Shown one piece after another: positions 1 through 6,563 of a stretch of DNA of 8,212 nucleotides (positions are counted from its first letter, which is position 1; every line of letters starts with the position of its first letter). The DNA lies in NCBI GenBank assembly GCA_030642845.1, contig DAOWMZ010000059.1, forward strand, positions 1 through 8,212, in the 5' to 3' direction. This DNA comes from Candidatus Zixiibacteriota bacterium. GTDB taxonomy: Bacteria; Zixibacteria; MSB-5A5; GN15; FEB-12. The notes under the pieces are model-generated. The model ran no database searches. It was not told where the DNA came from and saw nothing but the letters and a program-made list of their open reading frames with translations. The position numbers and the translations under genes are program-made.

Positions 1-549
1 TACGATTCTTTTACTTACAACCTCTATCAGTATCTCGCTGAATTAGGTGGTGATATTAAAGTTCATCGCAATGACGTCTTTAGTGTTGACGAGATTATTA
101 ATAAACAGCCTTTGGCACTTATCCTGTCACCGGGTCCGGGTCGTCCGGAAAATGCCGGTGTTATGAATGATCTAATAAAAGAAACTGCAGGTAAAATTCC
201 AATACTTGGTGTCTGTCTGGGGCATCAGGCAATCGCTCAGGTTTATGGCGGGATAATTGGCTACGCTCCTACACTGATGCACGGCAAAACATCTCCTGTT
301 ACCCATAATAAATCAATCCTTTTTAAAAATGTTCCTTCACCGTTTACAGCAACCCGTTATCATTCTCTTGTTGTGGAACCGAAATCTTTACCCAAAGAAT
401 TTAATATTACCGCTAAAACCTCCGATGGAGTCATTATGGCTATTCAGCATAGAAAATTGCCATTATACGGCTTACAATTTCATCCCGAATCAATCATGAC
501 TAATGATGGTAAAACAATATTGAAAAATTTTCTGGAGACTTTGTTTTGA
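1..549 (+). CDS. trpG: Anthranilate synthase component II, glutamine amidotransferase subunit (5'-partial)
   Basis: TrpG hydrolyses glutamine and passes ammonia to TrpE, which makes anthranilate from chorismate in the cytoplasm. The reading frame is open from base 1 and begins with YDSFTYNLYQYL, the usual TrpG N-terminus, so only about 6-8 residues and the start codon lie outside the window. The 182 visible residues otherwise cover the whole class I amidotransferase domain. The oxyanion-loop motif SPGPGRP is at visible residues 43-49. The nucleophile is Cys72 in GVCLGHQ (bases 214-216), and the His161/Glu163 pair is in LQFHPES. RYHSLVV, a typical TrpG/PabA stretch, is also present. The stop overlaps the TTG start of trpD by 4 bp. 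TrpG is hard to separate from PabA, the folate-pathway amidotransferase, by sequence alone. The operon supports TrpG, although one protein can serve both pathways. Confidence 0.96.
   Translation, partial: YDSFTYNLYQYLAELGGDIKVHRNDVFSVDEIINKQPLALILSPGPGRPENAGVMNDLIKETAGKIPILGVCLGHQAIAQVYGGIIGYAPTLMHGKTSPVTHNKSILFKNVPSPFTATRYHSLVVEPKSLPKEFNITAKTSDGVIMAIQHRKLPLYGLQFHPESIMTNDGKTILKNFLETLF
534..537 (+). promoter_or_regulatory. Ribosome binding site for trpD (GGAG)
   Basis: GGAG lies 8 nt before the TTG at 546, inside the last codons of trpG. It decides in favour of the non-ATG start of trpD, since the next in-frame ATG falls 23 codons later and would remove the N-terminal helices. Confidence 0.75.
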
Positions 550-1556
550 TTCAAAAAGCATTAAAGAAAATATTAGCAGGTAATAATCTTTCAATCAATG
601 AAGCTTCGCTGGTGATGGATACGATAATGAAGGGAGAGGCAACCCCGGCTCAAATTGCAGGATTTATTATAGCCTTAAAACAAAAAGGTGAGAAAGCTGA
701 AGAAGTTGCCGGGATGGTGCAATCAATGCGTTATCATTCTGTTAAGGTAATAATAAATGATTTAAAAGCTGTGGATGGGGTAGGGACCGGTGGTGATGGG
801 GCTCATACTTTCAATATCTCGACCGCCTCGGCGATTGTAGCTGCCGCAGCCGGTGTTACAGTAGCCAAACATGGCAACCGTTCTGTTAGCTCAAAATGCG
901 GATCGGCTGATCTTCTTGAAAAGACCGGAGGTAATATTGATCCCAGTCCTGACAAAGTTGCAAAAAATATCAACGAAAATAATTTTGGATTTATGTTTGC
1001 TCCCAGATTTCATCCGGCCATGAAACATGCGGCAGGACCTCGCAAAGAATTAGGGGTAAGGACTGTTTTTAATATTTTAGGACCCATGACCAATCCGGCT
1101 GGAGTCAAAAGACAACTTACAGGTGTTTACAGTAAAGAATTGATGCCTTTGGTAGCTGAAGTGCTCAATCTAACAGGGTCTGAACATATTATTGTCGCTC
1201 ATTCCCATGACGGTCTGGATGAATTCTCTATCTCTGCTCCTACCGATTATATTGAAATTAAAAATGGCAACAAGACATTGCATACTGTAGCACCAAAAGA
1301 TTTCGGAATAAAAACACACCCCGGTAATGCTCTTCTCGGAGGTAATCCTCAGTACAATTTTACTATTCTTCAGGATCTGCTTGAAGGAATTAAGTCCCCT
1401 TATCGAGATGCTACTTTGTTAAACGCTGCCGGACTAATCTATCTGAGTGATAAAACAGAATCTATTGCCGAGGGAATGTCAGTAGCTGCCCAGGCTGTTG
1501 ATAGTGGAGCTGCAAAAGAGCTTCTGGCTACCTGGGTAAAGGATTCAAACTCATAA
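546..1556 (+). CDS. trpD: Anthranilate phosphoribosyltransferase
   Basis: TrpD joins anthranilate to phosphoribosyl pyrophosphate, giving N-(5-phosphoribosyl)anthranilate, the second step of tryptophan synthesis. The 336-residue product has the normal family length. An N-terminal helical domain (about residues 1-70, with the ATPAQIAGFI stretch) precedes the phosphoribosyltransferase domain. The PRPP-binding glycine loop GTGGD is at 80-84 and KHGNR at 108-112. The anthranilate-channel segment FAPRFHPAMK is at 151-160, RKELGVRTVFNILGPMTNP at 166-184, and the metal-binding Asp225/Glu226 pair is in DGLDEFS. The start is TTG, with its stop-start overlap TTGA shared with trpG and a GGAG site 8 nt upstream; the resulting N-terminus aligns with typical TrpD proteins. 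Here TrpD is a separate protein, not fused to TrpG as in enterobacteria. All key residues are intact. Confidence 0.97.
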   Translation: MIQKALKKILAGNNLSINEASLVMDTIMKGEATPAQIAGFIIALKQKGEKAEEVAGMVQSMRYHSVKVIINDLKAVDGVGTGGDGAHTFNISTASAIVAAAAGVTVAKHGNRSVSSKCGSADLLEKTGGNIDPSPDKVAKNINENNFGFMFAPRFHPAMKHAAGPRKELGVRTVFNILGPMTNPAGVKRQLTGVYSKELMPLVAEVLNLTGSEHIIVAHSHDGLDEFSISAPTDYIEIKNGNKTLHTVAPKDFGIKTHPGNALLGGNPQYNFTILQDLLEGIKSPYRDATLLNAAGLIYLSDKTESIAEGMSVAAQAVDSGAAKELLATWVKDSNS

Positions 1557-1570
1557 AAAAAGTAAAAACC

Positions 1571-2887
1571 GTGCACGAAGGACCTGAAAGCAGCCAGAAT
1601 TACCCGGACATAAGAACATCCCGGATTGTTGAAGCTGTCAAAAATTACATAGGAATCCTTAAGCTCTTTTCAAAAAATGTAAGGTTGTATCTTATCGGTT
1701 CCTTTTTGATGGGGATTAATTTTCAGGTCTTTTTACTCCTATTGAATTTATATCTCAAAGATGCTGGTTTTGTGGAGAGCGAAATCGGTTTGGTTGGTTC
1801 TACAAGGGCAATGGGAATGACAATGATTGCTATCCCGGCAGCATTCCTATTGAATCGTTTGAGATTAAAACCGATTCTTATTGCGAGTGTAACCCTTTTT
1901 GCTCTTTTCAGTTTCCTTATTATATCAACTCTTGATTATAATCTGATCCTCAGCTTTTCATTTCTTAGTGGTGTCTCATTTGTATTCTATAGAGTTGCCA
2001 GCGGTCCGTTTTTTATGCGAAACTCTACCAGGAAAGAGCGTACCCATATATTCTCATTTTCATTCGGGATGATGATTTTAGCAGGAATGGCCGGGTCGCT
2101 TGGGGCTGGCAAAATGACGGTATGGATCGAACAGATTACCGGTGATTTAATTTTAGGTTATCAATACACTTTATATACAGGGATATTCCTGAGTCTGTTA
2201 GCTTTGATACCGTTTATGTTTTTGAAAGCTAAAGCCCCGACTCCAAAAGAGAAACAAGTTCCTTTTTCTTTTAAAATGATAAAAGCTCGAAGTAAATTTT
2301 ATTCAAAAATGTTTTCGGTAACTTTCCTGATGGGTATGGGGGCTGGATTGGTTATCCCATTTTTGAATCTTTATTTTAAAAGCCGATTCGAATCAACACC
2401 CGATGATATTGGGTTGTATTACTTTTTTGTTCAATGCGCAATGTTGGTCGGTTCCCTAAGTGCTCCGGAATTTGCCAGAAAATTTGGATTAGTCAATACT
2501 GTGGTTTATGCCCAGCTATTATCAATTCCATTCTTTTTAATGATGTCATATACATATTTACTCCCGGTGGCAGTGGTAGCTTTTGTGTTAAGAGGGGGAC
2601 TGGTTAATTCCGGATGGCCGATTGTTAGTAATCTGAGTATGGAATTATCCGATAAAAATGAACAGGCATTGGTTAATGCTCTTATGATGATAGCCTGGAC
2701 ATCATCCTGGATGGTATCTTCGGCAGTAGGTGGAACATTGATAGAAAAATATGGATTTACATTTACAATGAACATTACAATTTGTTTATATGTTGTATCA
2801 TCAGTAGCCTTCAATTTCTTTTTCAGGAATACTGAGAAAAAAGATGAATCCGGAAACTGGGTAATATTGTCGGAGAACAAGAGTTGA
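1571..2887 (+). CDS. MFS-type membrane transporter inside the trp operon, substrate unknown
   Basis: This is a 438-residue integral membrane protein with about 12 hydrophobic segments, near residues 38-62, 73-95, 101-121, 124-148, 159-180, 199-218, 247-269, 281-300, 307-326, 327-350, 367-391 and 396-418. A polar, Lys-rich loop (about 219-246) separates the halves, as in the major facilitator superfamily. The two halves share a visible repeat: FLMGIN...LNLYLK...EIGL (45-74) and FLMGMG...LNLYFK...DIGL (252-282). This supports the MFS assignment. No substrate-specific motif was recognised. The chosen GTG start follows trpD by 14 bp and lacks a clear Shine-Dalgarno site. The first methionine-coding ATG comes only inside TM1, so a start near 1571 is needed, but the exact codon is uncertain. 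The stop overlaps trpC by 4 bp, so the gene is physically embedded in the pathway. Export or uptake of an aromatic amino acid, or of a pathway intermediate, is an inference from context only. Confidence 0.85.
   Translation: MHEGPESSQNYPDIRTSRIVEAVKNYIGILKLFSKNVRLYLIGSFLMGINFQVFLLLLNLYLKDAGFVESEIGLVGSTRAMGMTMIAIPAAFLLNRLRLKPILIASVTLFALFSFLIISTLDYNLILSFSFLSGVSFVFYRVASGPFFMRNSTRKERTHIFSFSFGMMILAGMAGSLGAGKMTVWIEQITGDLILGYQYTLYTGIFLSLLALIPFMFLKAKAPTPKEKQVPFSFKMIKARSKFYSKMFSVTFLMGMGAGLVIPFLNLYFKSRFESTPDDIGLYYFFVQCAMLVGSLSAPEFARKFGLVNTVVYAQLLSIPFFLMMSYTYLLPVAVVAFVLRGGLVNSGWPIVSNLSMELSDKNEQALVNALMMIAWTSSWMVSSAVGGTLIEKYGFTFTMNITICLYVVSSVAFNFFFRNTEKKDESGNWVILSENKS
2872..2875 (+). promoter_or_regulatory. 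Ribosome binding site for trpC (GGAG)
   Basis: GGAG lies 8 nt before the TTG at 2884, within the end of the MFS gene. It supports the TTG start; no in-frame ATG follows for over 130 codons. Sequence and spacing match the trpG/trpD junction exactly. Confidence 0.75.
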
Positions 2888-3663
2888 AAAATATCCTTGA
2901 ACAAATTGCAATTAATAAGCGAATTGAATTAGATCACCTTCGCAGAGAACTTCCCCTGGCAGTTTTACAAAAGAAAATCGCATCTATAAACGATTTTGCA
3001 TTCAAAGAGGCTATTTCTGATTCTGGCAAAATAAATGTAATTGCAGAAATTAAAAGGGGCTCTCCTTCAAAGGGGATTATTGCTGCGGATTTTAATCCGG
3101 CAATAATTGCAAAAAATTATAAAGAAGGGGGAGCATCGGCTCTTTCAGTATTGACTGATGAAAAATATTTCTATGGCCGCTATGAGTATCTTGGATTAGC
3201 AAAACAGATTTCCGGTCTGCCAGTTTTATGCAAGGATTTTATCATTGATAGCTATCAGATTTATTATGCTTCGTACATGAAAGCTGATGCTATACTCTTG
3301 ATTGTAAGAATGCTTACCGATATTGCGATTAAAGAATTTATTAAAACTGCTAATGAAATTGGCCTTGATTGTCTGATCGAAACACATAATGAAGAGGAAG
3401 TAAAAAGAGCTATTGATTGCGGAGCCAATATAATAGGAGTTAATAACAGAGATCTTTCAAATTTTGAAGTAAATATGGAAACATCGGAAATATTAGCGAA
3501 ACTTATTCCGGATAATATTATCAAAGTTGCTGAGTCCGGTATTCATAGCTATGAAGATATAAAACGATTGCAAAAGAGCGGCTTTTCTATTTTTTTAGTT
3601 GGAGAATCTTTGATGTCTTCTGATGAACCGGTTGCTAAACTAAAAGCCCTGAGGGGGCTATGA
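2884..3663 (+). CDS. trpC: Indole-3-glycerol phosphate synthase
   Basis: TrpC closes the indole ring: it decarboxylates and cyclises CdRP (1-(2-carboxyphenylamino)-1-deoxyribulose 5-phosphate) to indole-3-glycerol phosphate. The 259-residue product is a standard stand-alone (beta/alpha)8 enzyme with the N-terminal extension typical of the family (ILEQIAINKR). Motifs run in order: IAEIKRGSPSKG (53-64, catalytic Glu55 and Lys57), SVLTDEKYFYG (88-98), PVLCKDFIID (113-122, Lys117), Glu166 in LIET, Asn187 in GVNNRDL, Glu217/Ser218 in VAESGI, and the phosphate-binding LVGESLM (238-244). These match the catalytic set known from Sulfolobus IGPS (E51, K53, K110, E159, N180, S211). It starts with TTG in a TTGA overlap with the MFS gene, and its stop overlaps trpF in an ATGA. 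It is not fused to TrpF, unlike in E. coli. Confidence 0.97.
   Translation: MKNILEQIAINKRIELDHLRRELPLAVLQKKIASINDFAFKEAISDSGKINVIAEIKRGSPSKGIIAADFNPAIIAKNYKEGGASALSVLTDEKYFYGRYEYLGLAKQISGLPVLCKDFIIDSYQIYYASYMKADAILLIVRMLTDIAIKEFIKTANEIGLDCLIETHNEEEVKRAIDCGANIIGVNNRDLSNFEVNMETSEILAKLIPDNIIKVAESGIHSYEDIKRLQKSGFSIFLVGESLMSSDEPVAKLKALRGL
3651..3657 (+). promoter_or_regulatory. Ribosome binding site for trpF (GAGGGGG)
   Basis: A purine-rich GAGGGGG run lies 2 nt before the ATGA stop-start overlap of trpC and trpF. The anti-SD match is GAGG at its 5' end, 5 nt from the ATG. Confidence 0.55.
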
Positions 3664-4295
3664 GATATTTTAATTTAAAGGTATGCGGTATAACGCGGCC
3701 ATCTGATGCTGAACTGGCTGTCGGTTTAGGGGCAAATATGCTGGGGATGATTTTTTATAAAAATTCACCTCGACATATTACTATTAAAAATGCTCTTGCG
3801 ATTGTCAAAGTTATCCCTCCCACAGTAAACAAAGTCGGTGTGTTTGTTGATACTCCAATTGATCGGATATTAATAATAGCTAACAAACTAAGCTTGGATT
3901 TTATTCAGTTTCAAGGTGATTATAAAACCAGGGATTTACTAAAAGCCAGCAAGGCTGGCTACAAAACGATAAAGGTTTATCATATAATAAATAAAAGAGA
4001 TTACTATAACATTTATAAAAGTAAAGCTGACTTGATTCTTCTTGATAACAAAACGACAAGTCTCCCCGGTGGTACGGGGGAGAGATTTAATTGGGGGATT
4101 AAACCTCCGAGAAAGATTAATAATCTGATGTTAGCCGGTGGAGTTAATAGCAAAAATGTAAAAGAAGGCATAAAAATATTTTCACCACTGATAGTTGATA
4201 TATGCTCTTCGGTTGAAAGTTCACCCGGTAAGAAATCAGCCAAAAAACTAAAAGAATATTTCAAAGTTTGTAACAGGTTAAGATATGAGCAGTAA
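3660..4295 (+). CDS. trpF: Phosphoribosylanthranilate isomerase
   Basis: TrpF performs the Amadori rearrangement of phosphoribosylanthranilate to CdRP, the substrate of TrpC. The 211-residue product has the usual length for a monofunctional (beta/alpha)8 isomerase. KVCGIT at 7-12 carries the general base Cys9, and [11 protein letters not shown] at 28-38 and VGVFVD at 59-64 follow. The general acid Asp129 is in [14 protein letters not shown] is at 137-145, and LAGGVN at 158-163. [15 protein letters not shown] at 179-193 is the phosphate-site strand. Two segments depart from the family's common form. IQFQGD (82-87) replaces the usual L/I-Q-L-H-G, and ICSSVE replaces V-S-S-G-V-E. The catalytic Cys and Asp remain, so activity is expected. 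The gene overlaps trpC by 4 bp and trpB by 11 bp. It is more AT- and Lys-rich than its neighbours and looks like the most diverged enzyme of the set. Confidence 0.95.
   Translation: MRYFNLKVCGITRPSDAELAVGLGANMLGMIFYKNSPRHITIKNALAIVKVIPPTVNKVGVFVDTPIDRILIIANKLSLDFIQFQGDYKTRDLLKASKAGYKTIKVYHIINKRDYYNIYKSKADLILLDNKTTSLPGGTGERFNWGIKPPRKINNLMLAGGVNSKNVKEGIKIFSPLIVDICSSVESSPGKKSAKKLKEYFKVCNRLRYEQ
3944..3960 (+). other. Perfect 7-bp inverted repeat within trpF
   Basis: AGCCAGC (3944-3950) and GCTGGCT (3954-3960) are exact inverted repeats around a 3-nt AAG loop. Five of the seven pairs are G-C, in otherwise AT-rich DNA. No T run follows, so this is not an intrinsic terminator. It also encodes KASKAG, so it may be chance. 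Confidence 0.35.
4061..4083 (+). other. GC-rich 7-bp inverted repeat within trpF
   Basis: TCTCCCC (4061-4067) and GGGGAGA (4077-4083) are exact inverted repeats around a 9-nt loop. They flank the codons for the conserved PGGTG phosphate-loop motif. No T run follows. It would form a stable mRNA hairpin about 200 nt before the trpB start, but coding constraint alone could explain it. Confidence 0.35.
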
Positions 4296-5475
4296 ACGGA
4301 TAAAAACACCTGATAGAAAAGGGAGATTCGGTCAGTTTGGAGGGCGTTATGTCCCTGAAACGGTCATCTATGCTCTCGATGAACTTGAAAAATGTTTTAA
4401 TACAATCAAGAAAGATAAGTTATTTAAAAAAGAGCTAACAGCTCTGTTAAAATATTATGTCGGTCGTCCAACGCCATTGTACTTTGCTGAACGTTTTACA
4501 GAATATTTGAATGGTCCTAAAATCTATTTTAAACGTGAAGATCTCACCCATACCGGAGCACACAAAATCAATAATACGGTCGGACAGATTTTATTGGCTC
4601 GTTATATGGGTAAGAAGAGAATTATTGCCGAGACCGGAGCCGGACAGCACGGTTTGGCAACTGCTACAGTATGTGCCCGTTTTGGAATGAAATGTGTTAT
4701 TTATATGGGTACGGAAGATATTGAACGCCAGGCTCCCAATGTTGATAAAATTAAATTGTTAGGGGCGGAATTAATCCCTGTACACAGTGGTTCCAAAACA
4801 TTAAAAGATGCCACCAGCGAGGCTCTTCGGGATTGGGTGACTAATGTCAGGAATACATTTTATATTATCGGATCTGTCGTAGGGCCACATCCATACCCGA
4901 TGATTGTCCGCGAATTCCAATCAATTATTGGCAGGGAAACAAAGCAGCAGTGCCGTAATCAGCTTAACGGACTGCCAAATATTATTATTGCTTGTGTCGG
5001 TGGTGGATCAAATGCCATAGGTATCATGAATGCGTTTATTAAAGAACCTAAAGTAAAACTTATTGGAGTGGAAGCTGCAGGTTATGGATTAAAATCAGGT
5101 AAACATGCCGCTACATTGTCACTTGGCAAGCCGGGTGTATTACACGGATCATTGAGTTATTTATTATTTGACAAAAACGGTCAAATTGTCCTGCCACACT
5201 CAATTTCTGCCGGTTTGGATTACCCGGGTGTCGGACCTGAACATTCATTTCTAAAAGAGACCCGAAGGGTCGTTTATGAAACAGTCACAGACAAACAGGC
5301 ATTGAATGCCTTCAAATTGGTTTCTAAACTTGAAGGAATCATTCCCGCGCTGGAATCATCGCATGCCCTGGCATATATTATCAAAGCTAAGAAATCATTC
5401 AAGAAAAACCAGAATATCATAGTTTGTCTCTCAGGACGAGGAGATAAAGATATGGGAATTATTGAGGGACTATAA
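4285..5475 (+). CDS. trpB: Tryptophan synthase beta subunit (TrpB1 type)
   Basis: TrpB condenses indole, delivered through a tunnel from TrpA, with L-serine to form tryptophan, using pyridoxal phosphate. The 396-residue product has the classic TrpB1 length. [11 protein letters not shown] is at 15-25. The PLP-binding lysine is Lys94 in GAHKINN, and Glu116 in AETGAGQHG is the catalytic acid/base equivalent to E109 of the E. coli/Salmonella enzyme. [14 protein letters not shown] is at 140-153 and the cofactor phosphate loop GGGSNAIG at 239-246. [10 protein letters not shown] (311-320) contains Asp312, the D305 equivalent, and Ser383 in CLSGRGDKD contacts the PLP ring nitrogen. The ATG start lies 11 bp inside the end of trpF, with only a weak AGG upstream, so coupled translation is likely. 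The stop TAA is directly followed by the GTG of trpA, which fits a stable alpha-beta complex made at matched levels. Confidence 0.98.
   Translation: MSSKRIKTPDRKGRFGQFGGRYVPETVIYALDELEKCFNTIKKDKLFKKELTALLKYYVGRPTPLYFAERFTEYLNGPKIYFKREDLTHTGAHKINNTVGQILLARYMGKKRIIAETGAGQHGLATATVCARFGMKCVIYMGTEDIERQAPNVDKIKLLGAELIPVHSGSKTLKDATSEALRDWVTNVRNTFYIIGSVVGPHPYPMIVREFQSIIGRETKQQCRNQLNGLPNIIIACVGGGSNAIGIMNAFIKEPKVKLIGVEAAGYGLKSGKHAATLSLGKPGVLHGSLSYLLFDKNGQIVLPHSISAGLDYPGVGPEHSFLKETRRVVYETVTDKQALNAFKLVSKLEGIIPALESSHALAYIIKAKKSFKKNQNIIVCLSGRGDKDMGIIEGL
5464..5469 (+). promoter_or_regulatory. Ribosome binding site for trpA (GAGGGA)
   Basis: GAGGGA lies 6 nt before the GTG at 5476, inside the last codons of trpB. 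It supports the GTG start that abuts the trpB stop codon. Confidence 0.65.
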
Positions 5476-6264
5476 GTGGCAAACCGGATAAGAGACAGAT
5501 TATCTACTTTGGGAAATCGTAAGCTATTGATTCCTTTTTTTACCGCCGGTTATCCTGATCTTAAAACATCAATGGAATATGTTCGGATTGCTGCTGATAA
5601 TGGGGCTGATATGGTAGAAATCGGAATGCCATTTTCTGATCCTTTAGCCGATGGTCCATTGATCCAGCATAGTTCGCATATCGCTCTTCAAAATGGTGTG
5701 AATTTAAAAAGCATTCTAAACGGAGTAAAAAGACTCAGATCCAATCTGTCTGTTCCAATAATTTTGATGGGTTACTATAATCCGGTTAGGGCATACGGTG
5801 ATGCCAGGTTTCTAAAAGAAGCAAAAGTAAGTGGTGTCGATGGTTTCATAATCCCCGATCTTACTATTGAAGAAGCATCAGATTTTAATAAGCAGATAAA
5901 GAAAAATGACCTCTCAGCAATTTATCTGGTAGCTCCGACATCATCAAAAAAGCGCATCAAAATGATTTCCGAAATGTCCACTGATTTTGTCTATGCAGTA
6001 ACTGTCACAGGAGTAACCGGAACTGGAAAAATATTTGGGAAAGAAACCGATACTTATTTAAAGAAGTTAAAATCAATACTTGATAAACCTTTTGTAGCTG
6101 GTTTTGGAGTCTCTTCACCCGAATCAGCAAAGAGATTAGGAAAATATTGTGACGGTGTGGTTATAGGATCAGCTTTGGTCCAAATAATTAAAAATGCTGC
6201 AACAAAGAAATCATCACTGACAGAGACAGGTAAATTTCTTAATAATATTAGAAAAGCACTATAA
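5476..6264 (+). CDS. trpA: Tryptophan synthase alpha subunit
   Basis: TrpA cleaves indole-3-glycerol phosphate to indole and glyceraldehyde 3-phosphate and channels indole to TrpB. The 262-residue product has the normal length and the (beta/alpha)8 fold. IPFFTAGYPD at 19-28 is typical. VEIGMPFSDPLADGP (47-61) holds the catalytic Glu48 and Asp59, equivalent to E49 and D60 of the enterobacterial enzyme. Active-site loop 6 is seen as YAVTVTGVTG (173-182), with Tyr173 and Thr181 matching Y175 and T183. The GFGVSSPE motif near residues 214-221 and the VIGSALV motif near 229-235 form the phosphate site. The GTG start immediately follows the trpB stop and has a GAGGGA site. The stop shares one base with the ATG of the chorismate mutase gene (TAATG). 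Confidence 0.97.
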   Translation: MANRIRDRLSTLGNRKLLIPFFTAGYPDLKTSMEYVRIAADNGADMVEIGMPFSDPLADGPLIQHSSHIALQNGVNLKSILNGVKRLRSNLSVPIILMGYYNPVRAYGDARFLKEAKVSGVDGFIIPDLTIEEASDFNKQIKKNDLSAIYLVAPTSSKKRIKMISEMSTDFVYAVTVTGVTGTGKIFGKETDTYLKKLKSILDKPFVAGFGVSSPESAKRLGKYCDGVVIGSALVQIIKNAATKKSSLTETGKFLNNIRKAL

Positions 6265-6563
6265 TGACTAAAAAGAAAATAAATAATGTTCGCACCAAAA
6301 TTGATGAAATAGATACCAAACTACTGTATCTGTTAAATCAGCGGGCTGAAATAGTGCTTGATCTGGCTAAAGAAAAAATTAAGAAAGGATTAAAACTGTA
6401 TGACCCGGAAAGAGAAAAGGAAATTTTCGTCAGGATGACTGAAAAAAATCCGGGACCGCTTGCTCCTGAAGCGATAGTACGACTGTTTGAAAGAATAATT
6501 GACGAATCCCGCAGTCTCGAAAGAGTAAAAGTTTACAACAAATCGGAAAGTGACTCTGAGTAA
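6264..6563 (+). CDS. aroQ: Chorismate mutase, AroQ class, monofunctional
   Basis: Chorismate mutase rearranges chorismate to prephenate, the first step toward phenylalanine and tyrosine. It therefore competes with the TrpE/TrpG reaction encoded upstream. The 99-residue all-helical protein has the length of a single AroQ domain. It keeps the family's active-site pattern: Arg10 (VRTKIDEID), Arg27 (NQRAEI), Lys38, and Asp47/Arg50/Glu51 in YDPEREKEI, followed by the last helix RLFERIIDESRSLE (73-86). Position 86, which aligns with Gln88 of the E. coli P-protein mutase, is Glu here, as in several other AroQ enzymes. There is no attached prephenate dehydratase, dehydrogenase or DAHP synthase domain. 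The gene overlaps trpA and the DAHP synthase gene by one base each (both TAATG) and has only a weak ribosome site, so coupled translation is likely. The symbol aroQ refers to the structural class; it is also used for an unrelated dehydroquinase. Confidence 0.93.
   Translation: MTKKKINNVRTKIDEIDTKLLYLLNQRAEIVLDLAKEKIKKGLKLYDPEREKEIFVRMTEKNPGPLAPEAIVRLFERIIDESRSLERVKVYNKSESDSE

Noticed and set aside
2506..2904. Open frame of 132 codons on the - strand
   Set aside because: It lies opposite the well-supported MFS gene and trpC start, and its product has no recognisable domain. It is a shadow of the membrane-protein codons.
3264..3524. Open frame of 86 codons on the - strand
   Set aside because: It is wholly inside trpC, which has a full set of catalytic motifs. 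It shows no independent coding evidence.
4013..4309. Open frame of 98 codons on the - strand
   Set aside because: It is antisense to trpF and the trpB start, has no motif, and has no separate expression context.
5259..5271. Short hairpin GACCC-GAA-GGGTC in trpB
   Set aside because: The stem is only 5 bp with no T run, in conserved coding sequence; this is expected by chance.
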